Below are positions 1-5,647 of a DNA stretch of 5,647 nt, in pieces. Position 1 is the stretch's first letter; each line of letters opens with the position of its first letter. The translations under genes and the position numbers were made by a program. This stretch comes from JAYWIG01 sp043789035 (GTDB lineage: Bacteria > Pseudomonadota > Gammaproteobacteria > Burkholderiales > Burkholderiaceae_E), in assembly GCA_043789035.1 (NCBI GenBank), contig JAYWIG010000373.1, forward strand, positions 1-5,647, given 5' to 3'. The notes beneath the pieces are model-generated. The model saw only the letters and a program-made list of their open reading frames with translations. It was not told where the DNA came from and made no database searches.

Positions 1-1167
1 CGAGTTCGGTTAGAAAAAGGCCGTGTGGAAGCAATCGTTTCAGAAAAACGCAAACGCTCTTTTGACGTTCTAACGCCTGGCGCAACCGCCGCGGTCCGAG
101 GCACTAATTTCGGAGTATCCCTTGCGAACCCGAGCACTGGAATGTCCGCAGATCATGCATCTGTGGACGTTGGCACGGGCAATGTTGACTGGGTTGGTGT
201 AAAGAGTAATACAAAAGAAGGCGTTCCCAGTGGATTCGGCTCTAGTGTAAATAGCGCTGGAACGCTTTCGAAACCTGAGGCTTTGTTACCTCAAATTTCC
301 ACGGCTACTTTTCCGCAGGACGTCACTAAAACCATTTCAACATTGCAATTTCCAGCCATTGCCGGTGCCGCAACTTATCGAGTTCAAGTCGCGAGTGACG
401 GCACGTTCGAGAAATTGCTTTACGAAAATATCGCTCAAAGCTCTAAATTTTTCTTAGTGAGTGAAAACGACGGTGAGCACTTTATTCGAATCAAAGCGAT
501 TAGCGGCAATTTGATCGAAGGCCAAACAGCAAGCGCTAAGGTCAATGTACAAGCCCGCCCAGTTGCGCCCGATGGTATGGACCCACCAAACGCGACTGCG
601 GTTTATAAAGCGACCACGACGCTTTCTTGGCTCAACACACCCGGCATTTCTTATCGCCTTCAAGCGGCGAAAAGCGAAGACTTTAAGAACCCCATTCTTG
701 ACAACACCACGACATCGAGACAAGCAGATCTCCAGCTAACCCTAGGCAAAACATTTTGGAGAGTCGCTTCCATCGACAAAGACAAGCAAGGGCCTTTTTC
801 TGATGCCAAACATATTGATTTAAAAGCAGCACCGAAATCTCCCGTTCCTAAGACAAAAGACGACATCGTTGAGCTAAACTCCGACATTGAACTAAGTGAA
901 AAAGGTAGCCAGTTAGAAGTTTATTTAGCGAAAGACGCGGACTTCAAAAATGCGCTTGAGATAAAAACGCTATCTGCATCGCCGGCACGCTTTAACCTTC
1001 GTGCTGGAAATTACTTTATCAAAACCCGTTACATTCTCGAAGGCTTTAAGCCAGACGCAGTACCCTTTGGGCCGGTGATGAATATCACCATGGTCGAGCC
1101 AGTTAGGGATACCTATGGAAATTCGATTCGTACTGGTGACGATTCGCCTCTAATCCTTGGCCGGTAG
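1..1167 (+). CDS. FecR domain protein with Ig/Fn3-like repeats (5' partial)
   Basis: The frame is open from base 1, so the true start lies upstream; the GTG at 25 falls inside the domain and is not a credible start. 388 residues are visible (numbered from base 1). Residues 1-40 are the end of a FecR domain, with the hallmark VRGT at 32-35 after LTPGATAA; a GFG motif at 78-80 closes this region. Three degenerate beta-rich repeats follow at about 110-182, 200-276 and 290-365, aligned on Y126/Y218/L305 and F161/F252/F339. In classical FecR proteins this domain transmits signals across the envelope. Here the neighbour is a CHASE2 kinase, not an ECF sigma factor, so I infer a secreted or periplasmic partner of that kinase. 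Related proteins often carry an N-terminal signal peptide and LysM domain, which cannot be checked here. The gene ends in TAG and overlaps the kinase gene by 11 bases. The domain call is firm; the role is inferred. Confidence 0.85.
   Translation, partial: RVRLEKGRVEAIVSEKRKRSFDVLTPGATAAVRGTNFGVSLANPSTGMSADHASVDVGTGNVDWVGVKSNTKEGVPSGFGSSVNSAGTLSKPEALLPQISTATFPQDVTKTISTLQFPAIAGAATYRVQVASDGTFEKLLYENIAQSSKFFLVSENDGEHFIRIKAISGNLIEGQTASAKVNVQARPVAPDGMDPPNATAVYKATTTLSWLNTPGISYRLQAAKSEDFKNPILDNTTTSRQADLQLTLGKTFWRVASIDKDKQGPFSDAKHIDLKAAPKSPVPKTKDDIVELNSDIELSEKGSQLEVYLAKDADFKNALEIKTLSASPARFNLRAGNYFIKTRYILEGFKPDAVPFGPVMNITMVEPVRDTYGNSIRTGDDSPLILGR
1151..1167 (+). other. FecR gene / kinase gene overlap with TTG start
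   Basis: The kinase frame opens after TAA at 1151-1153. The TTG at 1157 is its first start codon, while the FecR gene ends at TAG 1165-1167. There is no well-placed Shine-Dalgarno sequence: the nearest candidate, GGTGA at 1135-1139, is 17 bases away, which is too far. Kinase translation therefore probably depends on ribosomes terminating on the FecR message. The start assignment is an inference from frame limits and TM1 integrity. Confidence 0.6.
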
Positions 1168-3406
1168 CGCAACTCACCGTCCAAATTGGGTTAACCGAGC
1201 CATCATTGAATGGGTGGCGCTAGTAGGCCTGTTGGGTATTCTCTTGTTTTTGTTTTTACCCAAAAGCAGCCCCGCTAATCAGACTGAGGTTGGGGCACGC
1301 AGTAGTTCGATCAATTTTTTTAATAACGCTATTCTCGATACAAGTAATCGATTACTAGCGAAACCATTGAATGAGAAGCTCATTCTGATTGCCATTGATG
1401 AAGCGAGTTTAGGGCAATTGGGACGTTGGCCTTGGAATCGAGAAATTCACAGCAAATTAATCGAATATTTAGCAAAAACGAATAACAGCGTGCTACTGGA
1501 TGTGCTGTTTCCTGAACCTTCTGCGAGTGATGATTTACTCGGGCGATCCATCGCCAAGCATGGCAAAGTCTTTCTTCCGGTAGCGCCTCAACAGAATGCA
1601 TCAGGCAGCTTTGCCCCGATCTATCCCGTCCCCAGAATTGGAAAAGCTGCAAAGGGCTTGGGGCACGCCCAATTTTCTCTCGACAACGATGGAGTAGTGC
1701 GGGGTTTATTTCTGTCCGAAGGTGGATTCAACGCAGTCTCCGAGCTACTAGCAGATAAAAGCACCAGCGACACAACGGCTCGAGACGCAGCAGTTGCAAC
1801 AGCGACTTGGCCTCAACAGAATTATGTAATCTTGCCTGCAATCAACGGCAACATTCCGCGCGTTTCGTATGCGCAAGTCCTGCGCGGCGAATTGGATGCC
1901 TCTGTCTTCAAGGACAAAATTGTTCTCATTGGCGCAACCGCAAGGGGGCTAGGCGACAGCTATGCAAACGCATTAGCAAATCGAGGGGCGCTATCAGCGG
2001 GCGTCGAGCTCCATGCTGTGGCCACAAGCGCGCTATTGAACAACACAACCATCAAAATGCTCGACTTCTCAACCCATCAAGCGTTCTCGTTTGCAATTCT
2101 CTTCGCGGTCATGGTGGCACTGTATCGACTGCGCCCCCGCCCGGCCATTTTCGCGACCGGCTTCGTTTTGTTTGGCATTTTGCTTGCCACATTGGTGGCG
2201 CTCCGTAACGGAATATGGTTAGCGCCTGGTGCCCTTATCATCGTCACAGTACTTGCCTATCCCTTATGGAGTTGGCGGCGCTTAGAAGCATCGTTTAGTA
2301 GGCTTTCTGAGAGAGCAAAGCAGCTTGCAAGTAGCCCCGTTAGATTACCGAACATGCCAGAAAGTTCGCTTCCAGTAGAGCCGATAGCAAGAAGCCTTCA
2401 GGCATTACACGAGGCGGCTGACTATGCTTTAGCTTTGAGAGACTTTTTGAGCCAGGTCATCGACGGCATTCCTTATCCTGTCTGGGTTGGCGATACCAAC
2501 GATAGGCCGCTACTAAGCAATTTAGCAGCACAGCGGTTTTTCCCGCTTCCTGAAGGGCAAAACGAACCGCTGGCCAATTGGTTGATGCAGCACTTTGGCG
2601 AAATAACGCTAGAAGACGGTAAAGAGTATTTTTGGAATGACCATAGTTGGTTATTGCGACTTCAAAGCTTCGAGCCCACGCACGATGGAGCCACGGGTTC
2701 AAAATTATGGCTTTACCAACTAGTCGACGTCACAACTCTTCGTAGAACCCAGCGCGAGCGTGACCAAATGATGCGGTTCTTGTCGCACGACATGCGCTCA
2801 CCACAAGTCAGTATTTTGAGCATCTTGCAGCAGCAAACAAAGATAGATCAGAACCTGCCGTGGATTAAAAATATCAAAACCCAAACGGAAAGAACGCTAG
2901 AACTAGCTGACGGTGTAGTGCAACTTGCTAGGGCGGAGTCTGCGGCCTTACGTTCGGAACCAATTTCTGTAGAAAGTATTCTGGCCGAAAGTAGTGATAG
3001 TTGCTGGGCAGCCGCCAATGCAAAAGGTATTCGCATTCAGCAAGAACTTAATAATGATGATTTAGCCATTCAAGGTGACCCTCACCTTATTCGCCGAGCA
3101 TTGATTAACTTAATCGATAATGCCATTAAATTTAGCCCGAATAACTCAACAATTACTCTATCGGCCGAACAAATTGACCTGCTGATTCATATCTCGATTG
3201 CTGACAACGGCGTGGGCATTGCTGATTCGCAAATTGAAAACGTCTTCAAGCCCTACTGGCGTGCAGATGAAAATATTCACGGAGTTGGCCTAGGGCTGAC
3301 ATTTGTCAATCTTGTTGCAAACCGCCATGGTGGTGCCATGCAGGTACGACGAAATAAGCCTCAGGGATGTTACTTCGTCATGTCTTTGCCAATTGCTTTG
3401 TCATAG
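1157..3406 (+). CDS. CHASE2 domain membrane sensor histidine kinase
   Basis: A 749-residue hybrid of an extracytoplasmic sensor and a cytoplasmic kinase. TM1 spans about 16-35. The CHASE2 domain covers about 36-306 and shows the family signature AIDEASLGQLGRWPW (79-93), a DVLFPEP stretch and ILIGATARGLGD-like residues near its end. Three TM helices follow at about 309-323, 330-349 and 353-371, so four TMs place the C-terminus in the cytoplasm. A PAS domain lies at about 425-535. The HisKA H-box has the phospho-acceptor His544 in SHDMRSPQ. The ATPase domain has an N-box with N651 and N655, a G1 box DNGVGI (683-688) and a G2 box GVGLGL (709-714), so it looks catalytically intact. It has no receiver domain, so it should phosphorylate a separate response regulator, which is not visible. 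The start is TTG: an in-frame TAA at 1151-1153 excludes anything further upstream, and the next option, GTG 1214, would cut into TM1. The overlap with the FecR gene implies co-translation. The ligand is unknown. Confidence 0.92.
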   Translation: MAGSATHRPNWVNRAIIEWVALVGLLGILLFLFLPKSSPANQTEVGARSSSINFFNNAILDTSNRLLAKPLNEKLILIAIDEASLGQLGRWPWNREIHSKLIEYLAKTNNSVLLDVLFPEPSASDDLLGRSIAKHGKVFLPVAPQQNASGSFAPIYPVPRIGKAAKGLGHAQFSLDNDGVVRGLFLSEGGFNAVSELLADKSTSDTTARDAAVATATWPQQNYVILPAINGNIPRVSYAQVLRGELDASVFKDKIVLIGATARGLGDSYANALANRGALSAGVELHAVATSALLNNTTIKMLDFSTHQAFSFAILFAVMVALYRLRPRPAIFATGFVLFGILLATLVALRNGIWLAPGALIIVTVLAYPLWSWRRLEASFSRLSERAKQLASSPVRLPNMPESSLPVEPIARSLQALHEAADYALALRDFLSQVIDGIPYPVWVGDTNDRPLLSNLAAQRFFPLPEGQNEPLANWLMQHFGEITLEDGKEYFWNDHSWLLRLQSFEPTHDGATGSKLWLYQLVDVTTLRRTQRERDQMMRFLSHDMRSPQVSILSILQQQTKIDQNLPWIKNIKTQTERTLELADGVVQLARAESAALRSEPISVESILAESSDSCWAAANAKGIRIQQELNNDDLAIQGDPHLIRRALINLIDNAIKFSPNNSTITLSAEQIDLLIHISIADNGVGIADSQIENVFKPYWRADENIHGVGLGLTFVNLVANRHGGAMQVRRNKPQGCYFVMSLPIALS

Positions 3407-3488
3407 ACAAGAACAAATAACCAAGCCTTTTTGAAGTTTTTGATGGAATTCATTTGCGGCAAGCCGCGCTTTCCACAATAATCGTTGG
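3407..3488 (+). other. Leader region between kinase gene and hemA
   Basis: This 82-base gap is the only intergenic space in the window. It holds a tandem T-rich 9-mer, TTTTTGAAG then TTTTTGATG, at 3428-3445. It also holds a short GC inverted repeat, GCGGC-AA-GCCGC, at 3456-3467, which would fold as a 4-bp stem with a CAAG loop. No intrinsic terminator for the kinase gene is visible, because no GC hairpin precedes the T runs. No convincing -35/-10 pair is visible either. The bases before the hemA ATG (ending TCGTTGG) lack a clear Shine-Dalgarno sequence. A hemA promoter probably lies here or in the kinase 3' end, but I cannot place it. Confidence 0.5.
3456..3467 (+). repeat. Short GC-rich inverted repeat in the hemA leader
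   Basis: GCGGC at 3456-3460 and GCCGC at 3463-3467 are perfect complements separated by AA. It lies 21 bases before the hemA ATG and could form a small mRNA hairpin or a protein-binding palindrome. It is not followed by a U-tract, so it is not a good terminator. The function is unknown. Confidence 0.4.
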
Positions 3489-4799
3489 ATGCAGCTATTG
3501 GCTTTAGGCCTTAACCACACAACTGCGCCACTTTCATTGCGCGAGCAAGTCGCTTTTCCCGGCGATAAACTCAAGGACACGTTGGCCGATCTGACTCGAA
3601 GCATGAAGTTATTGCTTCCGGAGGCGGCTATTCTTTCGACCTGCAATCGCATGGAAATTTACTGTGCTACACCCGACCCAGTATCGGCCAAGGGCGAAAT
3701 TGCCCAATGGATCTCGACGCGTCAGCAGCTTGATGCCTCGTCATTGCATTCGCATTTGTATGCGCGGCCAGATTCTGAAGCAGTTCGTCATGCATTTCGG
3801 GTAGCTGCTGGTTTAGACAGCATGATGATTGGTGAGCCTCAAATTTTGGGCCAGATGAAAGAAGCTGCCCGCCAAGCGCAAGATGCTGGCTCGCTAGGCA
3901 CTCATCTTCATCAACTTTTCCAGCGTAGCTTCTCCGTTGCCAAAGAGATTCGCTCATCGACGGAAATCGGTGCGCATTCAGTGTCATTGGCGGCAGTTGC
4001 TGTTCGGCAAGCCAAGCGAATCTTCGAAGATTTAAGCCAGACCAAGGTATTGTTCATTGGTGCGGGCGAAATGATTGAGCTAACAGCTACGCACTTTGCA
4101 GCCCAAAACCCGAAAGCCATGGTAATCGCTAATCGCACCATGGAGCGAGGTGAGCTGCTCGCCAAGAAAATTGGTGCTCAAACGCAGCGCTTAGCCGACA
4201 TTGCAGAAAATCTGCATCAATTCGACATTATTGTTTCTTGTACCTCCAGCACTCTGCCTTTAATTGGCAAGGGCATGGTTGAGAGTGCGCTAAAACAAAG
4301 ACGTCGCAAACCCTTCTTTATGGTCGACTTGGCTGTGCCGCGCGATATTGAGCCTGAAGTTGCCAAAGTCGATGACGTATTCTTATATACCGTCGATGAT
4401 TTAGGTCGTTTGGTGAATACCGGCGTTGCCAATCGCCACGCAGCCGTTGCGGAAGCTGAAGTCATTATCGATTCGCGAGTTCAGGGCTATATGCAATGGT
4501 TGGGGACTCGGCAAACCGTACCGTTGATTAAAGAGTTGCATTTGCGCTCCGAAGCACTCAAAACTGCAGAGCTGGCAAAAGCGGAAAAGTTGCTTGCTAG
4601 AGGCGACGACCCTCATGCCGTATTGAAAGCCTTGGCCAACGCTCTGACCGCCAAGTTTTTGCATGGCCCAACTAGGCTTGTGCAGTCCTCAACCGGACAG
4701 ATCGAAGAGCCTCTGCAATCGCTCATCGACAAGATTCTGCCGCCTGACATTGGGCATACTGCGCACCACACCCCGCACACCACTTCCAAAGAACAGTAG
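3489..4799 (+). CDS. hemA: Glutamyl-tRNA reductase
   Basis: Reduces glutamyl-tRNA(Glu) with NADPH to glutamate-1-semialdehyde, the first committed step of C5-pathway tetrapyrrole (haem) synthesis in the cytoplasm. At 436 residues it is complete; E. coli HemA has 418. The start ATG gives the canonical N-terminus MQLLALGLNHTTAPLSLRE. The catalytic thioester cysteine is Cys52 in STCNRMEIY. The family's conserved active-site histidine is His101 in AVRHAFRVAAGLDS, followed by GEPQILGQMK (115-124). The NADPH-binding domain begins near 165 and shows the nucleotide motif GAGEM (191-195); AVPRDIEP marks its end. The C-terminal helical dimerisation domain runs from about 315 to 418 and includes LLARGDDP. 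The last 14 residues or so form a His-rich tail (His 423, 426, 427, 430) beyond the usual conserved end. The stop is TAG, directly abutting prfA in the same frame, so the two are almost certainly co-transcribed. Confidence 0.98.
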   Translation: MQLLALGLNHTTAPLSLREQVAFPGDKLKDTLADLTRSMKLLLPEAAILSTCNRMEIYCATPDPVSAKGEIAQWISTRQQLDASSLHSHLYARPDSEAVRHAFRVAAGLDSMMIGEPQILGQMKEAARQAQDAGSLGTHLHQLFQRSFSVAKEIRSSTEIGAHSVSLAAVAVRQAKRIFEDLSQTKVLFIGAGEMIELTATHFAAQNPKAMVIANRTMERGELLAKKIGAQTQRLADIAENLHQFDIIVSCTSSTLPLIGKGMVESALKQRRRKPFFMVDLAVPRDIEPEVAKVDDVFLYTVDDLGRLVNTGVANRHAAVAEAEVIIDSRVQGYMQWLGTRQTVPLIKELHLRSEALKTAELAKAEKLLARGDDPHAVLKALANALTAKFLHGPTRLVQSSTGQIEEPLQSLIDKILPPDIGHTAHHTPHTTSKEQ

Positions 4800-4802
4800 A
4801 TG
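4797..4802 (+). promoter_or_regulatory. hemA UAG stop abutting prfA AUG, same frame
   Basis: TAG at 4797-4799 ends hemA and ATG at 4800-4802 starts prfA with no base between. The distance from the hemA ATG to the prfA ATG is 1311 bases, or 437 codons, so both genes share one frame. Only a weak purine stretch, AAAGAA at 4788-4793, could serve as a ribosome binding site. Terminating ribosomes can restart at the adjacent AUG, so translational coupling is likely. UAG is read by RF1 and not by RF2, so the product of prfA governs termination at this very codon. Confidence 0.65.
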
Positions 4803-5647
4803 AAACCTTCAATGCAGGCCAAGCTCGAACGAAGCGAGCTGAGGCTGGCTGAAGTCAATCGGCTTTTGTCCAGCGAAAACGCTGCTAGCGATATTGACCA
4901 TTATCGAAAAATTAATCGCGAATTCGCTGAGCTAACCCAACTCATGGACAAATTCAACGATTGGCGTAAAGCCTCGGCAGATATAGCTGAGGCGCAAAGC
5001 ATGGCGAGCGACCCTGAAATGGCAGAGTTTGCCGCCGAAGAACTCACCGCTGCGACGGAAAAACAGCTCGTTGCGCTCACAACGCTTGAACGCCTAATGC
5101 TGCCTAAAGATCTTAACGATCATCGCAATGTATTGCTCGAAATTCGCGCCGGTACGGGCGGTGATGAATCGGCTTTGTTCGCCGGTGATTTGCTCAAAAT
5201 GTATCTCAAGTTTGCCGAGCGCAAAAAGTGGAAAACCGAACTCATGAGCGTGAGTGAATCAGAAATTGGCGGCTACAAAGAGGTAGTCGTGCGCATCGAG
5301 GGCAATGCCGTCTATTCGCAACTGAAGTTTGAATCCGGTGGGCACAGGGTACAGCGTGTACCCGCCACGGAAACTCAAGGTCGAATTCATACTTCAGCAT
5401 GCACGGTTGCGGTACTAGCAGAGGCCGATGAGATAGAAGACATCACCATTAGCCCGGATGAGCTACGCATTGACGTATATAGAGCCTCCGGTGCCGGTGG
5501 TCAGCACGTTAACAAAACCGAATCCGCCGTCCGGATCACCCACCTGCCGACGGGTACGGTGGCGGAGTGTCAGGACGATAGATCACAGCATCGTAACAAG
5601 GCCAAGGCCATGTCAGTGTTAGTCGCTCGAATTCGCGATAAGATCGA
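4800..5647 (+). CDS. prfA: Peptide chain release factor 1 (3' partial)
   Basis: RF1 recognises UAA and UAG in the ribosomal A site and triggers release of the finished peptide. The window cuts the gene after 282 codons; E. coli RF1 has 360 residues. The N-terminus MKPSMQAKLE matches the family start (E. coli MKPSIVAKLE). The stop-codon recognition motif PAT is at 188-190 in VQRVPATETQGRIHTSA, which separates RF1 from RF2 (SPF). The catalytic GGQ is at 233-235 in SGAGGQHVNKTES, the same numbering as E. coli, which supports the chosen start over the in-frame ATG at 4812. Gln235 is the expected site of methylation by PrmC, whose gene commonly follows prfA in proteobacteria and is likely just downstream. 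The gene lacks its own promoter space and a strong ribosome binding site, so expression should depend on hemA. Confidence 0.98.
   Translation, partial: MKPSMQAKLERSELRLAEVNRLLSSENAASDIDHYRKINREFAELTQLMDKFNDWRKASADIAEAQSMASDPEMAEFAAEELTAATEKQLVALTTLERLMLPKDLNDHRNVLLEIRAGTGGDESALFAGDLLKMYLKFAERKKWKTELMSVSESEIGGYKEVVVRIEGNAVYSQLKFESGGHRVQRVPATETQGRIHTSACTVAVLAEADEIEDITISPDELRIDVYRASGAGGQHVNKTESAVRITHLPTGTVAECQDDRSQHRNKAKAMSVLVARIRDKI

Noticed and set aside
454..887. Two - strand open frames and a + strand frame (545-739) inside the FecR-type gene
   Set aside because: The sense frame has the FecR signature and regular beta repeats; the alternative products are basic and low in family-like features.
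1214..1216. GTG at 1214 as the kinase start
   Set aside because: It would begin inside TM1 and remove the basic N-terminal segment before it; TTG 1157 gives a normal inside-positive first helix.
1807..2208. A 133-codon open frame on the + strand inside the kinase gene
   Set aside because: It lies wholly within the CHASE2/TM coding region in another frame, its product is rich in Arg, Cys and His with no recognisable domain, and the kinase frame shows clear family motifs throughout.
3398..3430. TTGTCA at 3398-3403 as a -35 box for hemA
   Set aside because: No acceptable -10 hexamer occurs 16-18 bases downstream (the region reads around CCAAGC), so I do not call a promoter.
3456..3475. The GC inverted repeat as a rho-independent terminator of the kinase gene
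   Set aside because: The realistic stem is only 4 bp and it is followed by GCTTTCC, not a T-tract.
4812..4814. ATG at 4812 as the prfA start
   Set aside because: Starting at 4800 restores the conserved MKPS N-terminus and places PAT and GGQ at the same residue numbers as in E. coli RF1; the ATG at 4812 has no better ribosome binding site.
3401..4858. Several open frames of 80-106 codons on the - strand across hemA and the start of prfA
   Set aside because: All are antisense to strongly conserved hemA/prfA coding sequence, have no recognisable domain and look like codon-bias shadows.

Overview
The window looks like chromosomal DNA from a betaproteobacterium, most likely of the order Burkholderiales. 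The evidence is the hemA-prfA gene order, the character of the HemA and RF1 sequences, and a FecR-type protein gene overlapping a CHASE2 sensor kinase gene. I cannot fix the genus from sequence alone. All four genes lie on the + strand and are densely packed. There are no RNA genes, insertion sequences, CRISPR arrays or signs of recent transfer.

Positions 1-1167 hold the 3' part of a FecR-domain protein gene that starts before the window. The visible protein is the end of the FecR domain followed by three degenerate Ig/Fn3-like repeats. Its last 11 bases overlap the TTG start of the next gene (1157-3406). That gene encodes a complete 749-residue membrane sensor histidine kinase with this order: TM, periplasmic CHASE2, three TMs, PAS, HisKA and HATPase. 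The two genes form a likely envelope-sensing signalling pair. No response regulator is visible, so it probably lies upstream or elsewhere.

After an 82-base gap with a small GC inverted repeat and a T-rich tandem 9-mer, hemA (3489-4799) encodes glutamyl-tRNA reductase, the first committed enzyme of C5-pathway haem synthesis. prfA (4800 to the window end, 3' truncated) encodes peptide chain release factor 1 and begins on the base after the hemA stop.

The most notable observation is at the hemA/prfA junction. The stop is UAG, the next codon is the prfA ATG, and the two genes share one reading frame. A single UAG, a codon read by RF1 and not by RF2, is therefore all that separates HemA from RF1. 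This suggests RF1-sensitive translational coupling or a readthrough fusion, which is testable but unproven. I found no clear evidence of an entirely new multi-gene system.
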